NCBI RefSeq assembly: GCF_020179755.1
Contig: NZ_JAIUCY010000015.1
Coordinates: 23,281-87,280, forward strand
Reading direction: 5' to 3'
Length of the DNA: 64,000 bases
DNA from: Herbaspirillum sp. alder98
Lineage (GTDB): Bacteria > Pseudomonadota > Gammaproteobacteria > Burkholderiales > Burkholderiaceae_D
The notes under the pieces were generated by a model, which was not told the DNA's origin, did no database searches, and was given only the letters and a program-made list of their open reading frames with translations. A program made the position numbers and the translations under genes. Below, piece after piece: positions 1 through 8,790 of the stretch; position 1 is the first letter of the stretch, and each line of letters opens with the position of its first letter.

Positions 1-1357
1 GCTTGATGGCGCGCATGACGGCGATCGCGCCGGCGCCATGTTCGTCGATCAGGAAGTCCATCTTGTGCAGGCCCACGCCGTGTTCTCCGGTGCAGGTGCC
101 GTCCATGGCGATGGCGCGCGCCACCATGCGCTGGTTGACGCCCTCGGCGCGCGCCACGTCAGCGGCGTCGTTGGGATCGACCATCATCTGGACGTGGAAG
201 TTACCATCGCCGACGTGGCCGATGATGGCGTGGATCAAGCCCTGCGCTTCGCAATCGGCCTTGGTCTCCAGCACACATTCGGCCAGGCGCGAAATCGGCA
301 CGCAGCAGTCGGTGGAAATGGCACGGGCGCCGGGGCGCAGCTGGAGGATTGCAAAATAGGCGTTATGACGCGCGGTCCACAGGCGACTGCGGTCTTCCGG
401 ACGGGTGGCCCATTCGAAACCGGTGGCGTGGTTTTCGTTAGCCAGCTCCTGCACCAGCTCGGCCTGTTCCTTGACACCGTTTTCGCTGCCATGGAATTCG
501 AACAGCAACAGCGGATTGACCGGCAGCGTCAGCTTGTCGTGGGCATTGAGGGCGCGCACGCCGTTCTCGTCGAGTAATTCGACACGCGCCAGCGGCACTC
601 CCATCTGGATGGTCTGGATCACCGTATTGACCGCATCGGCCACGCTGGGGAACGAGCAGATGGCCGCCGAAATCGCTTCCGGCTGCGGGTACAGGCGCAC
701 CGTCACTTCGGTGATCACGCCCAGCGTGCCTTCGCTGCCGACATAGACGCGGGTCAGGTCGTAACCGGCCGACGACTTCTTGGCGCGGGTGCCGGTCTTG
801 ATGATCTCGCCGCTGGCCGTCACCACCGTCAGGGTCAGCGTGTTTTCCTTCATGGTGCCGTAGCGCACGGCATTGGTGCCCGAGGCCCGGGTCGAGGCCA
901 TGCCGCCCAGCGAAGCGTCTGCGCCCGGATCGATGGGAAAGAACAGGCCGGTGTCCTTGATTTCCTGGTTCAGCTGCTTGCGGGTGACGCCCGCCTGGAC
1001 GGTGGCGGTCAGGTCTTCGGCATTGATGACCAGCACCCGGTTCATCTGCGACAGGTCGAGCGAAATGCCGCCCTGCAGTGCCAGGATATGGCCTTCCAGC
1101 GAGGTACCGGCGCCGTAGGGAATGATCGGTGTCTGGTACTGGCTGCACAGCCGCACGAAGGCGGCGACTTCTTCGGTTGTGTGCGCGAACACCACCGCAT
1201 CGGGCAACATCGGGTCATACGACGATTCGTCGCGTCCGTGGTGCTCGCGCATGGCGGCGGCGGTCGACAGGCGGCTGCCGAAGAGCGCCTGGAGTTGGTC
1301 CAGCAGTGCCTGCGGCACCGGCTTTCTGAGTTTCTGTGCGTCAACGATATGGTTCAT
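1..1357 (-). CDS. FAD-binding oxidoreductase, D-lactate/glycolate dehydrogenase (GlcD) type, 3' end cut by window
   Basis: Flavoprotein that most likely oxidises a 2-hydroxy acid such as D-lactate or glycolate to the keto acid and passes electrons to the respiratory chain. About 452 residues are visible from an ATG at 1357 (protein begins MNHIVDAQKL). The FAD-binding PCMH-type domain shows PYGAGTSLEGH at residues 80-90 and DPGADASLGGMAST near 143-156; the C-terminal FAD-oxidase domain shows HVGDGNFH and GEHGVG near residues 385-425. Family members run about 460-480 residues, so only some 20 residues are missing beyond position 1. No iron-sulfur domain is fused. Substrate is not decided by sequence. 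It is transcribed divergently from the cobalamin adenosyltransferase at 1581. Confidence 0.88.
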   Translation of the reverse strand, partial: MNHIVDAQKLRKPVPQALLDQLQALFGSRLSTAAAMREHHGRDESSYDPMLPDAVVFAHTTEEVAAFVRLCSQYQTPIIPYGAGTSLEGHILALQGGISLDLSQMNRVLVINAEDLTATVQAGVTRKQLNQEIKDTGLFFPIDPGADASLGGMASTRASGTNAVRYGTMKENTLTLTVVTASGEIIKTGTRAKKSSAGYDLTRVYVGSEGTLGVITEVTVRLYPQPEAISAAICSFPSVADAVNTVIQTIQMGVPLARVELLDENGVRALNAHDKLTLPVNPLLLFEFHGSENGVKEQAELVQELANENHATGFEWATRPEDRSRLWTARHNAYFAILQLRPGARAISTDCCVPISRLAECVLETKADCEAQGLIHAIIGHVGDGNFHVQMMVDPNDAADVARAEGVNQRMVARAIAMDGTCTGEHGVGLHKMDFLIDEHGAGAIAVMRAIK

Positions 1358-1580
1358 AGTGCGTTCTTCCGTGTCTCCGTTATTGGTTTTTTTTTGGTCT
1401 GATGGGTGCGTGCAGTGGCCTTACCAATGCATCGACTGATGAATTTTACTCTCTTGCCGCCATCTGATCTCGGCGATATCCAATGCCGTTTCGGCCTGGC
1501 CATCGTTTCAAGTGAATTTTTTAGTGGTTTATTGAACGCGAGGCGACTAAGCTCGCCCTTCTTCAACAAGGGAGTCAGCC

Positions 1581-2132
1581 ATGGGCAATCGCCTTTCCAA
1601 GATCGTCACCCGCACCGGCGACGACGGCAGTACCGGCCTGGGCGACGGCAGCCGGGTGGCCAAGGACAGCCTGCGCATCCATGCACTGGGCGACGTCGAC
1701 GAACTCAACTCGCAATTGGGACTACTGCTGTGCGAAGGCCTGCCGGACGGCCTGGCGCCGGCACTGTTGCAGATCCAGCATGATCTGTTCGACCTGGGTG
1801 GGGAGCTGTGCATCCCTGGACATACGGTCCTGACCGACGACCACCTGGCGCGACTCGACGGCTGGCTGGAGCAGTACAACGCGAACCTGCCCCCCCTGCG
1901 CGAATTCATCCTGCCGGGTGGCTCGCGCACTGCGGCGCTGGCGCACGTCTGCCGCACGGTGTGCCGGCGCGCCGAGCGCAGCGTGGTGATGCTGGACCAC
2001 GAAGAGGCTGTCAATCCGGCTGCGCGCCGCTACCTGAACCGCTTGTCGGACCTGTTCTTTGTGCTGGCGCGAGTGCTCAATCGCGCCGCGGGTGGCGAGG
2101 ATGTGCTGTGGAAGAACGGCCGCGCATCGTGA
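1581..2132 (+). CDS. pduO: ATP:cob(I)alamin adenosyltransferase, PduO/MMAB type
   Basis: Transfers the adenosyl group of ATP to cob(I)alamin, making coenzyme B12 in the cytoplasm. The 183-residue protein has the family length and the N-terminal ATP-binding motif TRTGDDGSTGLGDG (residues 10-23), the DVDELNSQLGLL segment, and the C-terminal RYLNRLSDLFFVLAR helix typical of PduO-type enzymes rather than CobA/BtuR. The ATG at 1581 follows an AAGGGAG ribosome site at a normal distance. The gene stands alone: the flavoprotein upstream is divergent and a toxin-antitoxin pair follows. Confidence 0.93.
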   Translation: MGNRLSKIVTRTGDDGSTGLGDGSRVAKDSLRIHALGDVDELNSQLGLLLCEGLPDGLAPALLQIQHDLFDLGGELCIPGHTVLTDDHLARLDGWLEQYNANLPPLREFILPGGSRTAALAHVCRTVCRRAERSVVMLDHEEAVNPAARRYLNRLSDLFFVLARVLNRAAGGEDVLWKNGRAS

Positions 2133-2224
2133 GCGGCGCCGAGGGCGCGCCGGAATTGGCAAGCTGAACAAAGACGAATTGCAGGCGCAATGTCCCGGCC
2201 TGTGGCATCTGCACGCCAGATTCG

Positions 2225-2263
2225 ACGTAGCTTCCGTTGAATGATCATTAAAGGAGGCTACGT
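2225..2263. promoter_or_regulatory. Imperfect inverted repeat upstream of toxin-antitoxin operon
   Basis: ACGTAGCTTCC (2225-2235) and GGAGGCTACGT (2253-2263) are reverse complements at 10 of 11 positions and enclose the perfect 10-bp palindrome AATGATCATT (2240-2249). It abuts the larger palindrome at 2264. Its place just before a self-regulated toxin-antitoxin pair suggests a second operator or part of the promoter; that role is inference. Confidence 0.45.
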
Positions 2264-2301
2264 ATTGCATGATTATGTCCATATGGGCATAATCATGCAA
2301 T
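2264..2301. promoter_or_regulatory. 38-bp near-perfect palindrome, likely operator of the HigBA-like pair
   Basis: The arm ATTGCATGATTATG (2264-2277) is matched perfectly by CATAATCATGCAAT (2288-2301). The 10-base centre TCCATATGGG is itself symmetric except for its outer pair, so 36 of 38 bases are self-complementary. It ends 12 bp before the toxin start codon, where XRE-type antitoxins usually bind to repress their own operon. In RNA it would also fold into a stable hairpin just ahead of the toxin start, so translational control is an alternative. Confidence 0.65.
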
Positions 2302-2313
2302 CGAGCGCACGGC

Positions 2314-2676
2314 ATGAAGAAAATACGCTGGCTCGGCTCGAGCTACAAGGACTTGAAGGCGATGCCGGACGATGTGCAGGATACCTTCGGCTATGCATTG
2401 CACCACGCCCAGATCGGCAAGAAACACGACCACGCCAAACCGCTGAAAGGCTTTGGTTCGGCGGGTGTGCTGGAGGTCGTGGAATACGCGAGCGGAGGCA
2501 GTTTTCGCGCCGTCTACACTGTCAAACTGGGCGACGCGATCTATGTTCTTCATTGCTTCCAGAAGAAATCGTTATTCGGCATCGCAACGCCAAAGCCGGA
2601 CATCGACTTGATTCGCGAGCGACTGAAGGTCGCAGAAGCACATGCAAAAGGAGAAGCAAATGACCACAGACATTGA
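2314..2676 (+). CDS. HigB/RelE-superfamily toxin, phage-derived Gp49-like family
   Basis: A 120-residue basic protein of the type II toxin family often annotated as phage-derived Gp49-like or HigB (PF05973). Such toxins are ribosome-dependent or free mRNA interferases. Recognisable features are the N-terminal IRWLGSSYKDLKAMP helix, the central KPLKGFGSAGVLEVVEY strand pair, RAVYTVKLGDAIYVLHCFQKKS with the basic FQKKS tail of the core, and the C-terminal helix IDLIRERLKVAEAHA. The toxin gene comes first and overlaps the antitoxin gene by 17 bp, the order typical of higBA and opposite to relBE. Active toxicity cannot be judged from sequence. Confidence 0.82.
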   Translation: MKKIRWLGSSYKDLKAMPDDVQDTFGYALHHAQIGKKHDHAKPLKGFGSAGVLEVVEYASGGSFRAVYTVKLGDAIYVLHCFQKKSLFGIATPKPDIDLIRERLKVAEAHAKGEANDHRH

Positions 2677-2983
2677 AGAAACCAACGGTAGCGTCTATGC
2701 CGCGCTGGGCCTGCCAGACGCCGATGAAATGCTGGTCAAGGCACAGCTTGCGACCAAGATCGGCGAGATCATCAAGAGTCGCAAATGGAGTCAGCAGCAG
2801 TCGGCTGACGTGCTTGGCATTCCGCAATCGAAGCTGTCGAAGATGCTGCGCGGCCAGTTTCGCGGGATCAGCGAATCGAAGATGCTCGATTGCCTGGCGC
2901 GGCTGGGCCGCGATGTGCAGATCGTGGTCGGCCCGGCCCGCAGCAGCGACTCGGTCGGCAGCATCGCCGTGGTCTTCGCCTGA
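2660..2983 (+). CDS. XRE-family antitoxin, HigA-2 type
   Basis: A 107-residue helix-turn-helix protein, the expected antitoxin partner of the upstream toxin. The HTH is in residues about 33-75 (KIGEIIKSRKWSQQQSADVL, then GIPQSKLSKMLRGQF), followed by a short C-terminal strand region ending VGSIAVVFA. I chose the ATG at 2660 because AAGGAG lies 6 bases before it and the frame upstream (ATG at 2642) lies inside the toxin gene without a ribosome site. Antitoxins of this class bind the toxin and repress the shared promoter, probably through the palindrome at 2264-2301. Confidence 0.85.
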   Translation: MTTDIEETNGSVYAALGLPDADEMLVKAQLATKIGEIIKSRKWSQQQSADVLGIPQSKLSKMLRGQFRGISESKMLDCLARLGRDVQIVVGPARSSDSVGSIAVVFA

Positions 2984-3001
2984 GTTTTTTCAGACCAATA
3001 G

Positions 3002-3035
3002 AAAATGCCGTTCAGTGTGTGCTGAACGGCATTTT
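3002..3035. terminator. Bidirectional rho-independent terminator between antitoxin and dxs
   Basis: AAAATGCCGTTCAG (3002-3015) pairs perfectly with CTGAACGGCATTTT (3022-3035) around a 6-base loop. The flanking A and T tracts give a U-run on either strand, which suits its place between two convergent genes. Confidence 0.85.
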
Positions 3036-3058
3036 TCATGATGCAGCGTGTTGGACGA

Positions 3059-4924
3059 TCAGCCGTTGCTCACCACCAGACGAGGTTGGTCCTTGCCGAA
3101 GCGTTCGACGATGGACGCTGCGATACCGGTCGCATCCAGACCACACTGCGCCAGCAAGTGCGTCGCATCGCCGTGATCGATGAAGCGATCGGGCAGGCCC
3201 AGGTGCAGGACCGGCTTGACGATGCCGGCGGCAGCCAGCGCCTCTGACACCGCAGCACCGGCGCCGCCCATGATGCAGCCTTCTTCGATCGTCACCAGCG
3301 CGTCGTGATCGGCAGCCAGTTGGCGCACCAGATCGACATCGAGCGGTTTGATGAAGCGCATGTTGGCCACCGTCGCATTGAGCTTGTCACCCGCTTCCAG
3401 TGCCGGCGCCACCATGGTGCCAAACGCCAGGATCGCGATGCCGCGCCCTTCGCGCCTGACTTCGCCGCGCCCCAGGGGCAACGGCTCCAGCGACTTCTGC
3501 ACCACGGCGCCAACACCGGCGCCACGCGGATAACGCACCGCCGCCGGGCCAGGATACTGGTAGGCGGTGGAAAGCATCTGACGGCACTCGTTCTCGTCAG
3601 AGGCTGCCATCACCACCATGTTCGGGATACAGCGCAAGAAGGCCAGATCGTAATTGCCGGCATGGGTCGCGCCATCGGCGCCGACCAGGCCGGCGCGGTC
3701 GAGGGCGAAGGTCACGTCCAGGTTCTGCAGGGCGACGTCGTGGATCAGTTGATCGTAGGCGCGCTGCAGGAAGGTCGAATAGATCGCCACCACCGGCTTC
3801 ATGCCTTCGCAAGCCATGCCGGCGGCGAAGGTCACGGCGTGCTGCTCGGCGATGCCGACATCGTAGTAACGCTGCGGGAACTGCTTCTCGAAACCCACCA
3901 TGCCCGAGCCTTCGCGCATGGCGGGCGTGATGCCGACCAGGCGCTGGTCGGCGCCGGCCATATCGCACAGCCACTCGCCGAACACCTGGGTATAAGTGGT
4001 CTTGCTGCTGGTGCTGGGCTTGATCCCTTCGCTGGGGTTGAACTTGCCGGGGCCGTGATACAGCACCGGATCGGCCTCGGCCAGCTTGTAGCCCTGGCCC
4101 TTGCGGGTAACCACGTGCAGGAACTGCGGGCCCTTGAGCTGCTTCAGGTTCTGCAGCGTCGGAATCAGCGAATCCAGGTCGTGACCATCGATGGGACCGA
4201 TGTAGTTGAAACCGAATTCCTCGAACATGGTGGCAGGCACCACCATGCCCTTGGCATGTTCTTCCAGTCGCTTGGCCAGCTCCAGCACCGGACCCGGCAA
4301 CACCGACTTGCCCACATCGCGGGCACGGGCGTAGAACTTGCCCGACATCAGGCGCGCCAGGTAGCGGTTGAGCGCACCCACCGGCGGCGAGATCGACATG
4401 TCATTGTCGTTGAGGATCACCAGCAGGTTCACGTCTTCGTGCACGCCCGCATTGTTGAGCGCTTCGAAGGCCATGCCGGCGGTCATCGCACCGTCGCCGA
4501 TGACGGCGATGGCGTGGCGATCTGAACCTTGCGTCCTGGCCGCCAGGGCCATTCCGAGCGCGGCCGAGATCGAGGTCGACGAGTGCGCCGTGCCGAAGGT
4601 GTCGTAGTCGCTTTCATCGCGTCGCGGAAAACCCGAGATGCCGTCCTGCTGGCGCAGCGTCGACATGCGCTCGCGGCGACCGGTCAGGATCTTGTGCGGA
4701 TAGGTCTGGTGACCGACATCCCAGACGATGCGATCGTCCGGCGTATTGAACACGTAGTGCAGCGCCAGCGTGAGCTCGACCGTGCCCAGGTTGGACGACA
4801 GGTGTCCGCCGGTCTTGGACACGGAATCGAGCACGAAACCGCGCAACTCCTCGGCCAGCGGCTTGAGTTGGGGGCGGGACAGGCGGCGCAGGTCGGCCGG
4901 TTCGTTTATGGTGTTGAGCAGCAT
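3059..4924 (-). CDS. dxs: 1-deoxy-D-xylulose-5-phosphate synthase
   Basis: Condenses pyruvate and glyceraldehyde 3-phosphate to DXP with thiamine diphosphate, the first step of the MEP isoprenoid pathway and a feeder of thiamine and pyridoxal synthesis. The 621-residue protein has the family length. Visible are [21 protein letters not shown] near the N-terminus, the histidine of [16 protein letters not shown], the ThDP motif [18 protein letters not shown] with the paired Asn, and the pyrimidine-domain segment [17 protein letters not shown] start at the ATG at 4924 ([11 protein letters not shown]), which aligns with other Dxs N-termini; an upstream ATG at 4969 would add 15 unusual residues. 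It follows xseB and ispA in one operon. Confidence 0.95.
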   Translation of the reverse strand: MLLNTINEPADLRRLSRPQLKPLAEELRGFVLDSVSKTGGHLSSNLGTVELTLALHYVFNTPDDRIVWDVGHQTYPHKILTGRRERMSTLRQQDGISGFPRRDESDYDTFGTAHSSTSISAALGMALAARTQGSDRHAIAVIGDGAMTAGMAFEALNNAGVHEDVNLLVILNDNDMSISPPVGALNRYLARLMSGKFYARARDVGKSVLPGPVLELAKRLEEHAKGMVVPATMFEEFGFNYIGPIDGHDLDSLIPTLQNLKQLKGPQFLHVVTRKGQGYKLAEADPVLYHGPGKFNPSEGIKPSTSSKTTYTQVFGEWLCDMAGADQRLVGITPAMREGSGMVGFEKQFPQRYYDVGIAEQHAVTFAAGMACEGMKPVVAIYSTFLQRAYDQLIHDVALQNLDVTFALDRAGLVGADGATHAGNYDLAFLRCIPNMVVMAASDENECRQMLSTAYQYPGPAAVRYPRGAGVGAVVQKSLEPLPLGRGEVRREGRGIAILAFGTMVAPALEAGDKLNATVANMRFIKPLDVDLVRQLAADHDALVTIEEGCIMGGAGAAVSEALAAAGIVKPVLHLGLPDRFIDHGDATHLLAQCGLDATGIAASIVERFGKDQPRLVVSNG

Positions 4925-4997
4925 ACTGTTGGTACCGTTTGTTTGGGTCTGCAGGCGAAAGCCGCGCATGCCTGATACAGGCAGTTCGACAATCGCC

Positions 4998-5918
4998 TCA
5001 TGCCTTTCGTTGCACGATCAGGTCGGCCAGCTCACGCAGCCGCTGCGCCTTGTCGCCGAATGGTGCCAGCGCCTGGTGCGCGTTGCTGCGCAGCCGTTGC
5101 GCCAGCGCCTGCGATTCGGCCAGCCCCAGGATCGACACATAGGTGGGCTTGTTGTCGGCCGCGTCCTTGCCGGCCGTCTTGCCCAGCGTGGCCGAATCGG
5201 CAGTGGCGTCCAGGATATCGTCGACCACCTGGAACGCCAGGCCGATGGCGCCGGCGTAGTCGTCCAGTGCGGCCATTTCGTCGGCACTGAGCGCCTTGCC
5301 GCCCAGCGCGCCCAGCATCACTGCTGCGCGCAACAGGGCGCCGGTCTTCTTGCGGTGCATCTGTTCGAGTTCGGCCAGCGACAGGGTCATGCCGACGCTG
5401 GCCAGGTCGATCGCTTGCCCGCCGCACATGCCGACCGAGCCGGAAGCCTGTGCCAGCAGGTTGAGCATGCGCAACTGGCGCGGCACCAGGGCGCTGTCAT
5501 CGGCGCCGGTCACGCCGGAGAGCACCTCGAACGCCTGCGCCTGCAATGCGTCGCCCACCAGCAGCGCGGTCGCTTCGTCGTACTGGACATGCACGGTCGG
5601 CTTGCCGCGACGCAAGGCGTCATCATCCATGCAGGGCATGTCGTCGTGCACCAGCGAATAGACGTGGATCATCTCGACTGCTGCCGCCGCCCGCTCCAGC
5701 AGCGGCAGGGGCGTGTCGAACAATTCGCCCGCGGCAAACACCAGCAAGGGGCGCACCCGCTTGCCGCCGTCCAGCGCGGTGTAGCGCATCGCCTGGTGCA
5801 GGCGCGCCGGCACCACTGCGGGCGACGGCAGAAAACGGTCCAGCACGGCTTCCATGCCGGTCTGGACCTGCTGCATCCAGTCGAGGAAAGAAACGGAGGC
5901 GGCCAGGCGGGCGGTCAT
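4998..5918 (-). CDS. ispA: (2E,6E)-farnesyl diphosphate synthase
   Basis: Short-chain trans-prenyltransferase that adds isopentenyl diphosphate to DMAPP and GPP to make farnesyl diphosphate for quinones and undecaprenyl lipids. 306 residues. The first aspartate-rich motif is in [18 protein letters not shown] and the second in [20 protein letters not shown] near residue 52 binds IPP. The ATG at 5918 shares its A with the xseB stop (TGATG), so the two are translationally coupled; dxs follows after a short gap. Confidence 0.95.
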   Translation of the reverse strand: MTARLAASVSFLDWMQQVQTGMEAVLDRFLPSPAVVPARLHQAMRYTALDGGKRVRPLLVFAAGELFDTPLPLLERAAAAVEMIHVYSLVHDDMPCMDDDALRRGKPTVHVQYDEATALLVGDALQAQAFEVLSGVTGADDSALVPRQLRMLNLLAQASGSVGMCGGQAIDLASVGMTLSLAELEQMHRKKTGALLRAAVMLGALGGKALSADEMAALDDYAGAIGLAFQVVDDILDATADSATLGKTAGKDAADNKPTYVSILGLAESQALAQRLRSNAHQALAPFGDKAQRLRELADLIVQRKA

Positions 5919-6190
5919 CAATCGTCCTCGCTGGCGCCGTGGTCGGCATTGAAGGGCTTGAGCATCTCGCCTTCGAGCACCTTGACCTGGCTGTCGACGC
6001 GGTCGAGCTGGGTCGCACAGAACTTGACCAGTTCCGAGCCGCGCTTGTAAGCGGCCACCGATGCTTCCAACGGCAGCTCGCCGGCTTCCATCTGCGCCAC
6101 GAGCTGCTCCAGTTCTTGCATGGCTTGCTCGAACGAGGCGGGGGCGGTGGAAACCGTGGCGGCGCTGGCGGTGGCGGAAGTTCTTGGCAT
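5918..6190 (-). CDS. xseB: Exodeoxyribonuclease VII small subunit
   Basis: Small subunit of the ssDNA exonuclease VII, needed for activity of the large XseA subunit. 90 residues from the ATG at 6190 (MPRTSATAS); the conserved core FEQAMQELEQLVAQMEAGEL followed by LEASVAAYKRGSELVKFC is clear. An upstream ATG at 6247 in the same frame is less likely, since family members begin close before the FE..L core. First gene of xseB-ispA-dxs, a pairing common in proteobacteria. Confidence 0.93.
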   Translation of the reverse strand: MPRTSATASAATVSTAPASFEQAMQELEQLVAQMEAGELPLEASVAAYKRGSELVKFCATQLDRVDSQVKVLEGEMLKPFNADHGASEDD

Positions 6191-6454
6191 ATCGACCCAA
6201 ATTGGAAATCTAACCCGGTATTTTAGAACAATCCGTAGTGCACGCACCGAACAACGCGCGTGATTTGCATACAGGCCGAACTCGCAAAAGGTAAATTCCG
6301 TTGAAATGATGACAAAATAGCCACCAGTTGAGGCCGCTTATGGGGGTTTTGTGGCATAATCGTCAGTTCTGTCCGAAATTTCCTCTTCATATTACTTGAA
6401 CGGTTTTTGCGGATTTTCTTCCTTAGGTTGGTGCAAATTAATTTGGGGGCGGAA

Positions 6455-7576
6455 ATGTCCGATCTTGCGACTTTTGCCAAATTGGCGCGTTCAAACGCGC
6501 AACTTCCAGTCGATGTCTACTTCGACGAGCCGCTTTACCAGCGCGAACTCACACAACTGTTCCAGAACGGGCCTCGCTACGCCGGCCATGAACTGATGGT
6601 GCCCAATGTGGGCGACTACTCGACCTTGCCGTGGGAAAACGAAGGCCGCATGCTGGTGCGCAATGCGCAAGGCATCGAGCTGGTGTCGAACGTGTGCCGT
6701 CATCGCCAGGCCAAGATGCTTGATGGTCGCGGCAACGCGCGCAATATCGTGTGTCCGCTGCATCGCTGGACCTACGACCTCAAGGGCGACCTCATCGGCG
6801 CCCCCCACTTCGGCGAGACGCCGTGCCTGAACCTGTCGCGCACGCCGCTGCAGAACTGGAACGGCCTGCTGTTCGAAGGCGGCGGCGGCAACGTGGCGAC
6901 CCAGCTCAAGGAGCTTGGCGTGGCCGGCGACCTGGATTTCTCGGGCTACCTGTACGATCACACCGAAGTCCACCAGTGCGACTACAACTGGAAGACCTTC
7001 ATCGAAGTCTACCTCGAGGACTACCACGTCGAGCCTTTCCATCCCGGCCTGGGCAACTTCGTGTCGTGCTCCGACCTGAAATGGGAGTTCGGCCGCGACT
7101 ACAGCGTGCAGACCGTGGGCGTCAATCACGGCCTCGTCAAGTCGGGTTCGCCGACCTACGCCAAGTGGCAAGAAAAACTGCTGCAGTTCAATGGCGGCAC
7201 GCCGCCCAAGTATGGCGCCATCTGGCTCACGCTCTATCCCAACATCATGGTCGAGTGGTATCCGCATGTGCTGGTGGTGTCGACCTTGTGGCCGGACGGA
7301 CCGCAAAAGACCACCAACGTGGTCGAGTTCTACTACCCCGAAGAGATCGCCCTGTTCGAACGCGAAATGGTCGAGGCCGAACGCGCCGCCTACATGGAAA
7401 CCTGCGTCGAGGATGACGAGATCGCGCTGCGCATGGACGCTGGTCGTCGTATACTCATGCAACGCGGCACCAGCGAAGTGGGTCCGTACCAGTCGCCCAT
7501 GGAAGACGGCATGCAGCACTTCCACGAATGGTATCGATCGCAGCTCGCAGTCGGCCCCGGCACCAGGGACGGATAA
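6455..7576 (+). CDS. Rieske non-heme iron oxygenase, ring-hydroxylating dioxygenase alpha-subunit type
   Basis: A 373-residue oxygenase. The Rieske [2Fe-2S] ligands are C81-x-H83 (CRHRQ) and C100-x2-H103 (CPLHRW). The mononuclear iron site is the D/E-rich helix EDYHVEPFHPG with H191 and H196. The ATG at 6455 follows GGGGGCGG; an in-frame ATG at 6407 would add 16 residues without a good ribosome site. No ferredoxin, reductase or beta-subunit gene lies nearby, so the electron partner must be encoded elsewhere. Its fixed position divergent from xseB-ispA-dxs, which I recall as common in Burkholderiales, hints at a housekeeping lipid or isoprenoid-related substrate, but the substrate is unknown. 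Confidence 0.85.
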   Translation: MSDLATFAKLARSNAQLPVDVYFDEPLYQRELTQLFQNGPRYAGHELMVPNVGDYSTLPWENEGRMLVRNAQGIELVSNVCRHRQAKMLDGRGNARNIVCPLHRWTYDLKGDLIGAPHFGETPCLNLSRTPLQNWNGLLFEGGGGNVATQLKELGVAGDLDFSGYLYDHTEVHQCDYNWKTFIEVYLEDYHVEPFHPGLGNFVSCSDLKWEFGRDYSVQTVGVNHGLVKSGSPTYAKWQEKLLQFNGGTPPKYGAIWLTLYPNIMVEWYPHVLVVSTLWPDGPQKTTNVVEFYYPEEIALFEREMVEAERAAYMETCVEDDEIALRMDAGRRILMQRGTSEVGPYQSPMEDGMQHFHEWYRSQLAVGPGTRDG

Positions 7577-7734
7577 CAACAAACCGCATGCGCCGCACAG
7601 CGCATGAAGATGAACATCGAGGAGCAGGCATGCAGGCCCAGCGGCAGGAGCAGGACAGTTCAGAACCTTACTGTCGGCCGCCATCCGCAATCTTGCAAGA
7701 ACGCCAACTTCATTCGCAGGTACGACATTTTTGT

Positions 7735-7771
7735 AACGGCAGCATCGGCATGGTCCGATGCTGCCGTTTTT
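7735..7771 (+). terminator. Rho-independent terminator after the Rieske gene
   Basis: Perfect 14-bp stem AACGGCAGCATCGG (7735-7748) / CCGATGCTGCCGTT (7755-7768) with a 6-base loop and a T5 run. It lies 160 bp past the Rieske stop. The region from 7577 to 7734 holds no convincing gene. Confidence 0.88.
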
Positions 7772-7849
7772 CATTGGGCGGCCCACCTGCCGGATCTGCC
7801 GGATCGCGCCTGCCCTACCTATTCAATCCAACAATAAACCTCACTCGTC

Positions 7850-8767
7850 ATGCAATCGCTCTGGATGCTGGTCGCTTCGTTCCTGTTCTCCATCATGGGG
7901 GTATGCGTCAAACTGGCCGGTGAGCACTACACCACCGCCGAAATCGTGCTCTCGCGCGGACTGGTCGGGGTGATCGTCATCTCGGCCATGGTGTGGGTGC
8001 GCGGCGGCACCTTCCGCACCCCTTTTCCACGCGATCACCTGATCCGTGGCGGGGTCGGCGTGGTTTCGCTGTGGATGTGGTTCTACGCATTCAGCCTGCT
8101 GCCGATTGCCACCGCCACCACGCTCAACTACATGTCGTCGATTTGGATTGCGGCCATGCTGTTCGCGGCCGGCTGGTGGAAAGGCAACAAGCGTTTCGAG
8201 TGGGGCCTGGCGGCCACCGTGCTGCTCAGCTTCATCGGCGTGGCCATGCTGATGCGCCCCTCCCTGAATCCGGAACAACTGATCGGTGGCGTCATCGCCC
8301 TGATATCGGGCGTACTGTCGGCGATCGTCTACCTGCAGGTGCGCAAGCTTGGCCTGCTGGGGGAACCCGAATACCGGGTCGTGTTCTACTTCTCGCTGAC
8401 CGGCGTGGTAGCCGGCCTGGCCGGCAACCTGGTGGCGGGCAAGATACCGCTGTGGCACACCCATTCAGTCACCGGCGCCTTGCTGATACTGACCATCGGC
8501 CTCACGGCCACGCTGGCGCAGATTGCCATGACCCGCGCCTACCGGCTCGGCAACACCCTGGTGACGGCCAACCTGCAATATGCGGGCATCGTCTTTTCCA
8601 GCCTGTTCGGCGTGCTGATCTGGAACGATGCACCGGGCTGGCTGGGCTGGCTGGGCATGGCCATCATCCTCGGCAGCGGCTTGTGGGCCACCTGGCATAA
8701 CCAGCGCAGCAACCGCAACAGCGCCAAGAACGTCCCCAAGGTCGACCCGATCGCTACTGAAGTCTGA
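7850..8767 (+). CDS. DMT-superfamily (EamA) membrane transporter
   Basis: A 305-residue inner-membrane protein with about ten hydrophobic segments arranged as two EamA repeats (first from residue 1 to about 130, second from about 140 to 285). The sequence LPIATATTLNYMSSIW in the first half and ALLILTIGLTATLAQIAMTRAYRLG in the second are typical of the RhaT/EamA exporters of metabolites or amino acids. Substrate cannot be named. It is followed 23 bp later by the sulfurtransferase gene and probably co-transcribed with it. Confidence 0.85.
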   Translation: MQSLWMLVASFLFSIMGVCVKLAGEHYTTAEIVLSRGLVGVIVISAMVWVRGGTFRTPFPRDHLIRGGVGVVSLWMWFYAFSLLPIATATTLNYMSSIWIAAMLFAAGWWKGNKRFEWGLAATVLLSFIGVAMLMRPSLNPEQLIGGVIALISGVLSAIVYLQVRKLGLLGEPEYRVVFYFSLTGVVAGLAGNLVAGKIPLWHTHSVTGALLILTIGLTATLAQIAMTRAYRLGNTLVTANLQYAGIVFSSLFGVLIWNDAPGWLGWLGMAIILGSGLWATWHNQRSNRNSAKNVPKVDPIATEV

Positions 8768-8790
8768 ACCTGCATTGCAAAGGAGAACAC

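Noticed and set aside
4925..4969. Longer N-terminus of Dxs from ATG at 4969
   Set aside because: The added residues do not resemble Dxs proteins, and the ATG at 4924 fits the family start.
7604..7837. 77-codon plus-strand frame after the Rieske gene
   Set aside because: It runs straight through the perfect terminator at 7735-7771 and has no homology that I recognise.
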